Assembly (NCBI GenBank): GCA_035578175.1
Contig: JAQMRL010000001.1
Coordinates: 438,605,124 to 438,669,123, forward strand
Source: Catonia carolina
Taxonomy: Eukaryota; Arthropoda; Insecta; Hemiptera; Achilidae
Length of the DNA stretch: 64,000 nucleotides
Direction of reading: 5' to 3'
Shown here: in pieces, positions 1 to 11,002 of the stretch
Numbering within the stretch: position 1 is the first letter of the stretch
Layout of the letters: each line of letters opens with the position of its first letter
Notes under the pieces: model-generated
What the model saw: the letters and a program-made list of their open reading frames with translations, nothing else
The model's database searches: none
Told to the model about the DNA's origin: nothing
Made by a program: the position numbers and the translations under genes

Positions 1-120
1 TTTCACTCTCTTTCGTGAGAAAAAACAAAAAATTCTAATTACCGCTAAACTAAGCGTTATACAAAAAAATTTTTGCAATAAAAGTTGTAGGATTTTAAAT
101 TCTCTACATATTTTGTTATA

Positions 121-610
121 CAGGGTGATTCATGAAGTTCTCCCCCCACTTCTACAGCACATTGTACTAGTAAAAATAATGAAAAAATGTTATATAAACA
201 TAGGTCCGAAAACGCTTCGTTAGCGAGTTACAGCTAGCGAAAGATTTCGCCTGAATTCCTGGGCAAAGAGTAAAATAAAGCCATACTGAACTTTTGGAAA
301 GGTTAATTAAGTAAGAAATGTCGTGGATTCTTATGTAATTTTACCTGATAAAGCTAATAAAATAGGTTTCAGAACTGTACCTGTAGTAGTTTTTGAGGGA
401 TTCACGGTTAAATGCAAAAAATTGGGGCACGAAACAATGTTTTTTTAAGTTTCATGTACAATAACTTTGTTAAATTGGTAATAAATACATAAAATCAACA
501 AACATTAATTGTAGAGAATTTAATTCTGAGAAAATTGATATAATCAAAGTCTAAAATAAAACAGAAATAAGTATCAAAAAATCGATTTTATTCAGTATAA
601 TACATTACTA
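121..610 (+). repeat. Left 490-bp terminal inverted repeat of the mariner
   Basis: Reverse complement of 2144-2633. Pairing stops where the left arm reads tacattacta-g and the right arm has t instead of the expected c. Confidence 0.92.
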
Positions 611-655
611 GTTTTAAGCAAAATTAATCAGGTTGGGCCAACCGTACGCACCTTT

Positions 656-1711
656 TTATAATAGATGTTCGAAAATGAGGCCATCATTATCAATACATTT
701 TGCAGCACGTTTGTGTATTGCTTTTGTTGCGTTTCTTAATTTTTCAGGGCTTCCCTGTATCTGCACAGCCGAATCCATAATACGGGCAATTAATTCATCA
801 CGAGAATTCACTTTTGTCTTGTATACAATGTCTTTCATCCATCCCCAGATGCAATAATCCAATGGAGATAGATCTGGGGATCTTGGTGGCCAAGGGTGAG
901 GCCCTCCACGACCAATCCAGTGTCCAGGAAATTGATGATTTAAATAAGCAGAAACGGCACGTGAAAAGTGGGGAGGTGCTCCGTCATGCTGGAAGTACAA
1001 ATTTTGTCTGAGACGTAAAGGAACATTCTCTAACAGCTGCGGCAACTCTTCTTGAAGGAAATGCAAATACAACTCACCATTTAGGCGTCCAGGTAATATG
1101 AAAGGTCCAATCAGCCGATTGTGCAAAAGGCCACACCAGACATTGACGCTAAATCGGTGTTGAAAGTTCTGTTCCACTACCTCATGTGGATTTTCTTCTG
1201 CCCATGAGTGTTCATTGTGCAAGTTATTGACACCATCCCGAGTGAATTGTGCCTCATCCGTAAACAAAATACGCTTGTAGAGTTGATTATTAATATTCAA
1301 AAAGTTGCAAAACTCCAAGCGAAGCGGACCATCCCCTGGCTGTAGATGTTGAACCTTTTGTTTATGAAACGGATAAAATTTGTTTCGATTTAGTGACCTC
1401 CACACCGTTGACTGCGAAACTCCTATCCGCCTAGAAATACGTCGTGTACTTACACCTGGACTGCGATGAACAGCATTAATAACAATATCATCATCAAGTT
1501 GGACAGCTCGTTCATAATTGGTTCTAGTACTTGGTAGTGATCCTGTTTCCCGAAGAGTACGAAAAGTTCCTGAAATTGTTTTGGTATCTGGAATCCTCCT
1601 ATTAGGGTAACGTAGTTCATATTCTACTACAGCAGCTCTAGCATTACCATTACAGTAACCCAAAATAAAAACCATATCAGCGTATTCCTCTGATGTAAAT
1701 AAGTAAGGCAT
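656..1711 (-). CDS. Mariner-superfamily transposase, DD41D type, apparently intact
   Basis: A 351-residue protein that would cut and paste the surrounding element. The N-terminal half carries two helix-turn-helix-like regions; 'GVSTRRISRRIGVS' near residue 90 looks like the second. Catalytic acidic residues sit in LFTDEAQF, FQHDGAPPH and RSPDLSPLDY. The second and third Asp are separated by 41 residues, the signature of the rosa/DD41D mariners, and a WPPRSPDL block precedes the last one. Length is normal for mariners (about 340-355). The ATG at 1711 is the first in the frame and the ORF has no stop or frameshift, unlike every other transposase in the window. Activity cannot be judged from sequence alone. 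Confidence 0.92.
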   Translation of the reverse strand: MPYLFTSEEYADMVFILGYCNGNARAAVVEYELRYPNRRIPDTKTISGTFRTLRETGSLPSTRTNYERAVQLDDDIVINAVHRSPGVSTRRISRRIGVSQSTVWRSLNRNKFYPFHKQKVQHLQPGDGPLRLEFCNFLNINNQLYKRILFTDEAQFTRDGVNNLHNEHSWAEENPHEVVEQNFQHRFSVNVWCGLLHNRLIGPFILPGRLNGELYLHFLQEELPQLLENVPLRLRQNLYFQHDGAPPHFSRAVSAYLNHQFPGHWIGRGGPHPWPPRSPDLSPLDYCIWGWMKDIVYKTKVNSRDELIARIMDSAVQIQGSPEKLRNATKAIHKRAAKCIDNDGLIFEHLL

Positions 1712-2143
1712 TTTTTCGCTGAATAAACAATCGAATTATAACTCACAAAAAAATTGCATTTAATAACACGATTCACAGAACCCGATCTCCTGCTGTAGCT
1801 TGCAAAACACCACTAATACACAGTTCTAACGTAACAGTACAGAATACCATTGTTGATCAGCTGTTATTCGTGCGTTACCAACTTAGAAATTAATAAAACA
1901 AAAAACTGCATTTCGATTATTAGTAAACAATAATTGGAAAATGTTTGCTTCATTTATTTTCGAACATTTAATGTAAATTTTTATTTAAAAAAAAAATACA
2001 ACGTAATAAAACATGATATTTTTATTTACAAACAAATTTATTTAACAGTTCATCTTGTTTTCTCAATTTATCTCATCATTAAGGAACAAACATTTTGTTT
2101 TTGTTTTATTTTAACTAAATACCGTACGGTATTTCTTTACAGA

Positions 2144-2633
2144 TAGTAATGTATTATACTGAATAAAATCGATTTTTTGATACTTATTTCTGTTTTATTT
2201 TAGACTTTGATTATATCAATTTTCTCAGAATTAAATTCTCTACAATTAATGTTTGTTGATTTTATGTATTTATTACCAATTTAACAAAGTTATTGTACAT
2301 GAAACTTAAAAAAACATTGTTTCGTGCCCCAATTTTTTGCATTTAACCGTGAATCCCTCAAAAACTACTACAGGTACAGTTCTGAAACCTATTTTATTAG
2401 CTTTATCAGGTAAAATTACATAAGAATCCACGACATTTCTTACTTAATTAACCTTTCCAAAAGTTCAGTATGGCTTTATTTTACTCTTTGCCCAGGAATT
2501 CAGGCGAAATCTTTCGCTAGCTGTAACTCGCTAACGAAGCGTTTTCGGACCTATGTTTATATAACATTTTTTCATTATTTTTACTAGTACAATGTGCTGT
2601 AGAAGTGGGGGGAGAACTTCATGAATCACCCTG
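2144..2633 (-). repeat. Right 490-bp terminal inverted repeat of the mariner
   Basis: Mirror image of 121-610. It ends in ...AATCACCCTG followed by the duplicated TA. Confidence 0.92.
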
Positions 2634-3129
2634 TATACATTTTTGCGCTATAATACGTATTAAAGCCGTAATCTTTAAAAAACACTTTTTTTACGTAATA
2701 CCAGCCTCACCGAGAATTTCAGCAAACATGATGCCCACCCTATCTTGTAGAGCATAAAAATTTAGGCAAATGAGGCGATTTTAAAAAAAATCGTAGCACC
2801 AGTTTTTGAGAAAATCGCAAAAAAGTTAAAAATTACACGAATAAACTACTACTTTCGGTTGACCGATTTTGATGAAAATGTTCGTGTCGGGTCCGGTAGT
2901 AGTATGTAACTTAAGTTTCAAGTTTCAAGTTCGTACGATGTTCCGTTCTTGAGATATTTTGTATACACACACACAGACCAATCGCTAAAAACATGTTTTT
3001 TGGGTTCAGGGGGTCTGAAAACGTATAGATTCGGTGAAAACTCGATTTCTTAAAATCGACATGAAAACAATACTTTCCTTTCTATATATTCATATAGGCA
3101 AGAGAAAGTAAAAAGGTAAATAAAATTAC

Positions 3130-4005
3130 CGTGGTAAAACCTCTAGAGCAGCGGTTCCTAACCCGGGGTACGCGACGAACCGGTTAGGGGTACGCCGAAA
3201 ATAAAGAGCAATAGCGGACGTTGTTTTTCTGAGTAACTTGGTGGGCTTATTTTACTGACAAGCCCAGATCTAAGGCTTTTTTTGTCTACATTTGAACCTG
3301 ATTTCAAACAATTAAGAGCAACAAAACACCCTCAAGGGTCACACTAAAAAAGAGTTCTGAAGACGTTTCTTGACTAATAATTTAGTTTCAATACCTACAT
3401 TACAATTTTCATGTTAGATTTTGTATTTACAAATTTTAAAAGCATTTTGTATTCGTTGTGAGTTCTTTTTAAAAGTTTAAAACTAATCTGTCTTGTCTTA
3501 GATTAGAAATACTATAATTATTATAACTCTGTCATTAGTATTTGGATGTAAAATTAAGACCATACAAGAAATGTTCAGTTTTCAATAAAATATCTATTTT
3601 AAATGCTTGTGTTAACTTTCATTTTCCTTGGTTTAAATTTATATCTTAATTTGAACACATAATAAAACGTACAAGTGTAAGTTATATTTTGGAGTATTTA
3701 GAAACTAACCAACGTATATTCACAGAAAAATACCATTATTATAAAAAAATAAATTTACATTATGCAAAATATTTGGAAATAAATAAAAAACATATGAAAA
3801 TATGCAAATTGATTAGAGATTAGCTAGTGATTAAATAGCCCCTACTTAGTGAAGTTTTGTAGTTACAGTGATGTTACATTTTTGGGGGTACAATTTTAGT
3901 TAAAGATTCACCAAGGGATATGGGAGAAAAAAAAGGTTCGGAACCGCCTGCTCTAGAAGTTCAAACCAGCCTTTCAGCTGATGACCAAAACAACAACATT
4001 ATGTT
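3130..4005 (-). repeat. Repeat C, copy C1 (fragment), split by a hAT element
   Basis: The bases before 3149 (gtaaaacctctag) and after 3950 (gttcaaaccagcctttcagctgatgacc) join to form the head of the repeat C family seen intact at 4237-4632. Only the head is present. Confidence 0.7.
3149..3950. mobile_element. Non-autonomous hAT element
   Basis: 802 bp flanked by an 8-bp duplication, CTCTAGAG (3141-3148) and CTCTAGAA (3951-3958), with one mismatch. The termini CAGCGGTTCCTAACC and CAGGCGGTTCCGAACC (reverse complement of the right end) are typical of hAT ends (CAG-GGTTCCCAACC). The inside is AT-rich and I see no transposase frame. Confidence 0.88.
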
Positions 4006-4236
4006 GTAAATACAAAAAAATTAGCATTTTAAATATCTCAGAAACATAAATAAACGTAAATATAAAATCTAATGTCCCCTAAATTTGTAAATACTGTACA
4101 TATTACTTTAAATTTTTTTGAGAAATATAAAACAACTTACTTTAGTTTTCTTTTTGATGGTTTGTTTATTTGGTCGCTGAGCTCTTACGTTTGTAATGTG
4201 GAACATATGATTGGTTTTTTAAGTATTATTCTATAT

Positions 4237-4632
4237 TGTTGTTGTTTAGGTCATCAGCCAAAAGGCTGGTTTGAACCTGTAGAGGTTTTACTAAGTAAAT
4301 CGAGTAGTGAGGTGGTTTACAATTGCCTTCCTCACTGAGTGGAAAAGTATGCTTATCAGCATGCCGGGCCCTCTGAAAAGCACATATTTTCCACTCTGCA
4401 AATGACACCTTCACTTCATTCACCACAGGGTCTGGCTGTATAATGAAATCCATTACTTTCAGAGGAGATAACTCTGATTAGTGTCTTTTACACCTCTACC
4501 TCTTCTGTTCTTAAATGATTCAGTCATTTAATTGGCTGACCATGTGATAAGAAACAGAACTATTTATTTTAGCCCTGCAACGAACAGATTGAGTGTAAAT
4601 AATTTGACACTCCACCTGCCTGTTATGGGCAA
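4237..4632 (+). repeat. Repeat C (SINE-like), copy C2
   Basis: About 396 bp beginning TGTTGTTGTTTAGGTCATCAGCC and ending CCTGTCTGTTATGGGCA-like. At least eight copies occur in this window in both orientations. Where flanks are clear (29552-29942, 53675-54082, 12058-12454) the target duplications vary from about 8 to 10 bp, which fits retroposition. I see no clear Pol III boxes, so the class is uncertain. Confidence 0.8.
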
Positions 4633-4710
4633 ATTATTTCTATAATAATCCCTATAATATGAATTTACATAATAATCAAATTTAAATCATAAGAATAACA
4701 CTGTAATTTT

Positions 4711-5029
4711 TTTTGTGTTCCTAATGTGTGTACGTTGTAATCTGTTCAATTCAGAACAATAAGCAACCCCATGACCCAATGAGATGAGGATGATGTGTAA
4801 AGAAGTGTATATGAGGTGTAGTCTTGTTCAGACTCAGGTCGACCATTCCTGAGTGATTATGGTTAATTGAACCCAACCATCAAAGAACATCGGTAACCAC
4901 TGTCTAGCATTCAAATCCATATAAAAGTAACTACCTCTACTAAGATTTGAACCAGGAATTTTCGTCACCGAAAATCAGCTGTTAAACAGCTGATTTTGGC
5001 GACGACTTTACCTCTAGACCAACCCGGTG
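4711..5029 (-). repeat. tRNA-headed SINE family A, copy A1
   Basis: On the minus strand it begins CACCGGGTTGGTCTAGAGG (A-box-like) and has a B box GGTTCAAATC-like, then a conserved body ending in a short T/A-rich tail. It is flanked by an 11-bp duplication ACTGTAATTTT (4700-4710 and 5030-5040). Ten copies are found in the window. Confidence 0.88.
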
Positions 5030-5163
5030 ACTGTAATTTTAAATGACTAAAAATTGCTAAAAAAACTACTTCTCTTTTACTATCAATATGTAAAAATTAT
5101 GTTAAATTTGATTTAATTTCTGTACGACATTATGAATTTTTTTTTTTGCTTTTATTTGTTATT

Positions 5164-5486
5164 TACCCACCGGGTTGGTCTAGAGGTAAAGTCGTCGCCA
5201 AAATAAGCTGTTTAACACCTGTTTTTCGGAGACAAAGGTTCCTGGTTCAAATCCAAGTAAAGGTAGTTACTTTTATACGGATTCGAATGCTAGGCAGTGG
5301 TAGCCGGTGTATTTTGATGGTTGGGGTTTAATTAACCATACTCTCTCAGGATTGGTCGACCTGAGTCTGTACAAGACTACACAGTCTCATTTACACGTCA
5401 TACACATCATCCTCATCTCTTTGGGTGATGGGGTTGCTTATTGTTCTAAATTGAACAGATTGCAACGTACACATACTAGGAATTAA
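5164..5486 (+). repeat. SINE family A, copy A2
   Basis: Full-length copy. The head CACCGGGTTGGTCTAGAGG is at the left, B box GGTTCAAATCC, A-rich tail at 5478-5490. Head-to-head with copy A1, only about 135 bp away. Confidence 0.88.
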
Positions 5487-5904
5487 AAAAAAGAAATTGT
5501 TATCGGGAACTTTTTTTTTATTGACAACGACCCAATTTGATCGCTGCTTTTCGCTGTTTTTTTGACGTGATTCGGCATGAATTTTTGAACAGAGACCCAT
5601 AGTGGAGTTTGTTCAGGAATGGCTGTCAACTGGTCACCATACAAAGTCGCTTGCCCAACTAGTATTACTTAACAAATAATATCGAATTTTTACCAGCGAC
5701 TGACTGGGCTGGCCCGAAGGCATGACATTAAATAAATCTATTTTACGCCCACATGGGGTTACGCCCACATCAGTCCGTAGACTACATAATTAAGTCTTCA
5801 GAGTGTCAATTGGAGATTTTAAACCTCTTCTTCTTTCCCCAAAACTTTTTAATTATTTCCGACCTGGCAGCATGGTATATTGTTGTCGTTCAAATGCTTT
5901 TTTT
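5487..5904. other. Unassigned intergenic sequence
   Basis: Nothing recognisable. No long frames, no clear inverted ends and no match by eye to other repeats here. Confidence 0.5.
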
Positions 5905-6080
5905 CTAATTTAAAAAAAAATTAAAGTCGCATCACTTGCTTGGTTACTAGCTACCACGGTGGGTCATTCATCAAGAACAGTAAATTTTGACTTGTGAAAA
6001 TTTCGAGACCCTGGTCAGGAATCGATCTCGGGACCTTCGCGTGGTAGGCTACCGCACTAATAACTACTCTACCGGAGGTG
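5905..6080 (-). repeat. tRNA-headed SINE family S, copy S1
   Basis: On the minus strand it has a tRNA-like head with B box GATCGATTCCTG, then a body shared with 49669-49845 (GAAATTTTCACAAGTCAAAA). It ends in an A-rich tail near 5910. Confidence 0.75.
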
Positions 6081-6128
6081 GATTTAAATATTTTTAGTTT
6101 ACTCAAAAAATTCCGCCTAATTGCTTAA

Positions 6129-7655
6129 CCCTTTATAGGTAAAGACCTATACTTACCTATACTTACCAAATTTCTACCAATTTAGTAAGTATAGGTAAAG
6201 ACCTATACTTACCTATACTTACCAAATTTCTACCAATTTAGTAAGCATAGGTAAAGACCTATACTTACCTATACTTACCAAATTTCTACCAATTTAGTAA
6301 GTATAGGTAAAGACCTATACTTACCTATACTTACCAAATTTCTACCAATTTAGTAAGCATAGGTAAAGACCTATACTTACCTATACTTACCAAATTTCTA
6401 CCAATTTAGTAAGTATAGGTAAAGACCTATACTTACCTATACTTACCAAATTTCTACCAATTTAGTAAGTATAGGTAAAGACCTATACTTACCTATACTT
6501 ACCAAATTTCTACCAATTTAGTAAGCATAGGTAAAGACCTATACTTACCTATACTTACCAAATTTCTACCAATTTAGTAAGTACAGGTAAAGACCTATAC
6601 TTACCTATACTTACCAAATTTCTACCAATTTAGTAAGCATAGGTAAAGACCTATACTTACCTATACTTACCAAATTTCTACCAATTTAGTAAGTACAGGT
6701 AAAGACCTATACTTACCTATACTTACCAAATTTCTACCAATTTAGTAAGTACAGGTAAAGACCTATACTTACCTATACTTACCAAATTTCTACCAATTTA
6801 GTAAGTACAGGTAAAGACCTATACTTACCTATACTTACCAAATTTCTACCAATTTAGTAAGTACAGGTAAAGACCTATACTTACCTATACTTACCAAATT
6901 TCTACCAATTTAGTAAGTACAGGTAAAGACCTATACTTACCTATACTTACCAAATTTCTACCAATTTAGTAAGCATAGGTAAAGACCTATACTTACCTAT
7001 ACTTACCAAATTTCTACCAATTTAGTAAGTATAGGTAAAGACCTATACTTACCTATACTTACCAAATTTCTACCAATTTAGTAAGTATAGGTAAAGACCT
7101 ATACTTACCAAAGTAAGTATACTTACCACTGGTAATAAGGTCGACTTTTTAAAAGAATAAGCTACGCAGTTGAACTATATTGGCATTTTATGGTTTTATA
7201 GATGTTCTCTGGTAAGTAGGCTATCCACATTTTGAAATTTCAAATTTTGAAATCAGCGACCATTTGTTTCATGAGTTACACAAATTTGGTAAGGATTCAT
7301 ACCAGCGTACGCAACCGTTTTGTTTTGTTGTTACTTTTGTACAGTACTTAAAAAACTCGAGTTTTTTACGGTAAAGCAAGCAATCATTCTAATAGAAAGT
7401 TGAGATAAGTTATTCTACACATTTTTCTGGTACATAGGACTACAAGTTGTTTTAATAAGAATTCTTACCACTAAATATTATGTGATTCCCATTTCAATAA
7501 ACGTTCCTTGGTAATACATTTACCAGGGCTTAACATAAAAAAAAGAAATAACTTACTGTTCTGGCACTAGAAATACATTATTCAAGGCCATATGAAACAA
7601 AATTTTACATTTTTCAACATGTATATTTTCCCCCGTAATACTGCCCTATAAAGGG
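6129..7655. mobile_element. piggyBac-type TTAA-flanked miniature element carrying a satellite array
   Basis: 1527 bp bounded by TTAA (6125-6128 and 7656-7659) with inverted ends CCCTTTATAGG / CCTATAAAGGG. TTAA duplication and CCC-starting ends are the hallmarks of piggyBac elements. No transposase frame is visible. Two thirds of the element is the 56-bp tandem array at 6135-7112. The remainder (7113-7655) matches a second copy at 12455-12810 that lacks the array. Confidence 0.82.
6135..7112. repeat. 56-bp satellite array, about 17.5 units, each with a hairpin
   Basis: Seventeen full 56-bp units (starts at 6135, 6191, 6247 ... 7031) and a partial one. Units differ only at a few sites (GTAAGTATAGG, GTAAGCATAGG, GTAAGTACAGG). 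Across each junction GTAAGTATAGGT-AAAG-ACCTATACTTAC forms a 12-bp stem with a 4-base loop. No unique spacers, so this is not CRISPR. Confidence 0.95.
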
Positions 7656-7660
7656 TTAAG

Positions 7661-7976
7661 ACCAACTGGGTTGGTCTAGAGGTAAAGTCGTCGCCAAAAT
7701 CAGTTGTTTAACAGCTGATTTTTGGAGACTGGTTCAAATCCTAGTAAAGGTTACAGACTTTTATACGAATTTGAATACTAGACAGTGGTTACCAGTGTAC
7801 TTTGATGGTTGGGGTTCAATTAACCATACTCTCTCAGGATTGGTTGGCCTGGGTCTGTACAAGACTACACCTCATTTACACGTCATACATATCATCCTCA
7901 TCTCATTGGGTCATGGGGTTACTTATTGTTCTCAATTGAACAGATTACAACGTACACAAATTAGGGATTACAAAAA
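7661..7976 (+). repeat. SINE family A, copy A3
   Basis: Starts directly after the piggyBac-type TTAA at 7656-7659. Its anticodon-side region is slightly shortened but the body is complete to the A-rich tail. Confidence 0.85.
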
Positions 7977-8551
7977 AATTCTGTTAAATATCAATTTTTA
8001 TAATACATTATAATCTTTTAAATTCATTACGTTGGTTCAAATTTTTATTTTTCTGTTGAAATAATCAAATTAAAACCACATTTTTCAAAACAAATTTTAT
8101 GTTACACATTTTTCATTTTTATTGAAAAAAAACAACTGATTGTCTCGTTTATAATTCAACACGTTACCTCGATTAAAAAAAATAATACGTAATTTGAACT
8201 GTACAGAAAATATTAAAAAAATATGCTGTCATCAATAGGTATAAAACAAAATAGTGTCATGCTACTACAGATCGATGATATGTACCTGTTAAAAAAATGA
8301 AATTAAAAAAATTGGTTGTTTAGTTAACTAAGAACTGTTTGCCTAATTAATTATTTAAACTAATTAATATGCTTTTCACGGTTGATGAGCTCTGCTGTTC
8401 CACACATTTAGACCAATCAGAATGTTTGCCAGCGTTGTCAGATTGTACCTGATAAACATTTTGCGCGCATGCGTATAAGAGTCGCAATAATTCAGTCGTG
8501 TCTTGCATCTCGTACTGAACACATCGATTATAGAGCGCGTTAACATGCAAT
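7977..8551. other. AT-rich unassigned sequence
   Basis: No gene, no clear repeat boundaries. Short frames here are not convincing. Confidence 0.5.
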
Positions 8552-8883
8552 AACCCACCGGGTTGGTCTAGAGGTAAAGTCGTTGCCAAAATCAGCTGTT
8601 TAACAGCTGATTTTCGGAGACGAAGGTTCCTGGTTCAAATCCTAGTAAAGGTAGTTACTTTTATACGGATCTGAATGCTAGACAGTAGTTACCGGTGTAC
8701 TTTGATGGTTGGGTTTCAATTAACCATATTCTCTCAGTAATGGTCGACCTGAGTCTGTACAAGACTACATCTCATTTACACGTTATACATATCATCCTCA
8801 TCTCATTGGGTCATGGGGTTGCTAATTGTTCTAAATTGAACAGATTGCAACGTACACATACATTAGGGATTACAAAAAAAAAA
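8552..8883 (+). repeat. SINE family A, copy A4
   Basis: Full-length. Flanked by a short duplication (CATGCAA before 8552 and again at about 8885). Confidence 0.85.
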
Positions 8884-8957
8884 TCATGCAACACTTTATA
8901 ACATAATCAGCTGGTTGTGTGTTTGTAGGTTATAATTGTTATTGAAAGACCAAAAAA

Positions 8958-9092
8958 ATCATGCGGTCTTGGGTTCGAATCCCGTTCAGGCACGGCATCT
9001 TTTCATACGTTACACACAATCATTTCATCTTTCACCGTCTGCATTAGCAGTAATTGCAGAACAGTCGTACGTTAAACTTAAAAAAAAACCAA
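8958..9092 (+). repeat. tRNA-headed SINE family T, copy T1 (5' truncated)
   Basis: Begins inside the tRNA-like head (ATGCGGTCTTGGGTTCGAATC, containing the B box) and continues through the family body to a poly-A stretch. The full head is visible in T2 and T4. Confidence 0.8.
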
Positions 9093-9121
9093 AAAAATGG
9101 CTGATGAAATATTTAACAGAC

Positions 9122-10324
9122 CTACTACTATCGGTTTCATTATCATAGACACTCGAGTTTGAACCCTTGCATCTCCAAAACCATGAGTTGGATTTTTACA
9201 TACTTTACATTAAAATTTAGCTCATTTTATTCTGCGTTGATCCTTAATAAACCTATAGTTTTAATGTTGTTTAAAAATTGCCATATCGAAGTTGGAAGAC
9301 AAAAAAAACCCGGCTTTTTGATACCACAACAAATTTCATGCGTTTAGAGGCGTGTAACTCGATAAGTATTTGACCGAAAAGTTTGAAATTTGAACATAAC
9401 ATAGAAAATTATATTTTTACTGCACGTACGAAATTTCAAAATCGGAAGTTATTTAAATGTTGATTTATTAACAATGTTCTGAACCCTTGCTATCTCGGTA
9501 ACCGCTCGATCGTTCGGCACGGGCAAACTATCGTTTTATTCAGCGTAAAAAACTTACTACAGATATGTTAATAATATGAAATATCGATTGGTTAATGTTG
9601 TGGTAGAATTTTTAGAATTTTGAAAAATAGATGGGTAATGCAGGGGTGGGCGCTACTATCCATTTTGCTTGAATCTGACTGTCTACCTGAATTGACAATG
9701 CAGTCTGTCAATTCAGGTAGACGTCCGACAGGATGTCACGTAAACAAACTAGCAACGTGGATAGTAACACCCCACCCCACCCACATTAACCATCTATTTT
9801 TCAAAATTCTAAAAATTCTACCACAACATTGGCCAATCGATATTTTGTATTATTACCATAACTGTACTAAGTTTTTACGCTGAATAAAACGACAGTTTGC
9901 CCGTGCCGAACGATCGAGCGAAACCGAGGTTCAGAAAATTGTTAATAAATCAAAATTTAAAAAACGTAAGAATTTGAAATTTCGTACACGCAGTAAAAAT
10001 ATAATTGTCTATGTTGTGTTAAAATTTCAAACTTTTCGATCTAATAATTATCGAGTTACACGCCTCTAAACGCATAAAATTTGTTGCGGTAGCAAAAAAA
10101 CCGGGTCTTTTTGTCTTCCAACCTCGGGAATATAAAACTTTTAAATTTGGGAATATGGGAATATGAGAATTTTAAACAACATTAAAAATATAGGTTTATT
10201 ATAGGTCAATGGAGAATAAAATGAGCTAAATTTTGATGTAAAGTATGTTGAAATTTGACTCAAAGTTTTGGAGAAGCAAGGGTTCAAACTCGGGTGTCTA
10301 TGATTATGAAACCATTAGTAGAGC
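9122..10324. mobile_element. Fold-back element with about 0.5-kb imperfect inverted arms
   Basis: The left arm (about 9122-9655) and right arm (about 9760-10324) are reverse complements with scattered mismatches and small indels. Shared landmarks are TCATAGACACTCGAGTTTGA at one end and the GATCGTTCGGCACGGGCAAAC block in both arms. The centre holds a second, perfect short palindrome. No coding capacity. A single-arm fragment occurs at 18546-18708. Confidence 0.8.
9680..9721. repeat. Perfect short palindrome at the centre of the fold-back
   Basis: TCTACCTGAATTGACA, a short spacer, and TGTCAATTCAGGTAGA. Confidence 0.85.
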
Positions 10325-11002
10325 AAGTACTGTCTAACAAGTTTCAAAATAGGATTCCCTCTCTTCCTCACTTCATCCTAACCACTTCGCATTACGCACC
10401 GTCCCAAAAACATTAGCTCGGATAATTAGTCAACTAGTACAGCTCATTACTACAACAATATTTATGTATTCATACTTACTTATACGTATTCATACAATAG
10501 TAGGAGAGAACACTTGAATGGGTGTGTGAGACGAAGTAGGCAACAGGAAATCTTGTTCATAGATAGGACAACGTCCTGTTCCCCACTTCATCTCACACAA
10601 GTATTCAAGTCATCTCTCCACTATACGTAGGCTACTCTGTAATGTGATTGTTAAAAAGAAGCTTTACTTGACAGCGATATTCTTTATAACTGTTTATAAA
10701 ATGAATTTGTTGATACCGTTTATCTTTTAGCATAAATTTATGTGTTATTTGCTTATGAATAAATTATAAATTCAGACAACCTGATCGTTTAATTGATTAT
10801 GTTATTTCAAACGAATAAATTGACTGACTGGCAGTTTAACCATAGTATGTAGGCCTACTAGTTCATCTCCAATATGATTTTACATAGGGCTTACATCGTT
10901 TCTTAAGTCTACTGGTTCAAGGAAATTCCATTACCTAAGTATCATATTTCAATAATTTTGGTATGTAATTTTCAAATTTTATTTTATTTTATTTATTTTT
11001 TA
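10325..11002. other. Unassigned sequence containing a long imperfect hairpin
   Basis: No gene is recognised. The only structured part is an imperfect inverted repeat at about 10500-10620 (next entry). Confidence 0.5.
10500..10620. repeat. Imperfect hairpin, about 47-bp arms
   Basis: The arm starting GGAGAGAACACTTGAATG pairs with the arm ending ATTCAAGTCATCTCTCC, and the inner AACAGGA pairs with TCCTGTT. The loop is about 26 bases. It could be a miniature element or a folded transcript; the sequence does not decide. Confidence 0.7.

Larger units (their letters stand above)
121..2633 (-). mobile_element. Complete DD41D (rosa-type) mariner with 490-bp inverted repeats
   Basis: A 2513-bp element flanked by TA on both sides (119-120, 2634-2635). 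Its ends read CAGGGTGATTCATG and the reverse complement. The terminal inverted repeats run 121-610 and 2144-2633 and look identical base for base by eye, which is far longer than usual mariner ends. It carries one uninterrupted transposase on the minus strand. It interrupts an older HINE-like repeat. Identical arms and an open frame imply a recent insertion. Related single ends or deletion derivatives occur at 24627-25115 and 38361-39193. Confidence 0.93.
1..3109 (-). repeat. HINE-like dispersed repeat, copy B1, split by a mariner
   Basis: Two halves, 1-118 and 2636-3109, match continuous copies elsewhere (17612-18541, 52508-53440) and are separated only by the mariner at 121-2633. The 5' terminus ACTTTCTCTTGCC lies on the minus strand at 3109. 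A short CA/TG tract and the stretch around the TG tract common to all copies are present. The 3' end lies left of the window. The family was probably mobilised by a Helentron (inference from structure); see the finding on this family. Confidence 0.8.

Noticed and set aside
4226..4453. Frames of 60-95 codons repeated in repeat C and SINE A copies (e.g. [19 protein letters not shown] type)
   Set aside because: The same frames recur with stops and frameshifts in every copy of the repeat; they are not conserved as protein.
6135..7112. Possible CRISPR-like array
   Set aside because: Units are contiguous 56-bp repeats with no unique spacers, in an insect-type context inside a transposon.
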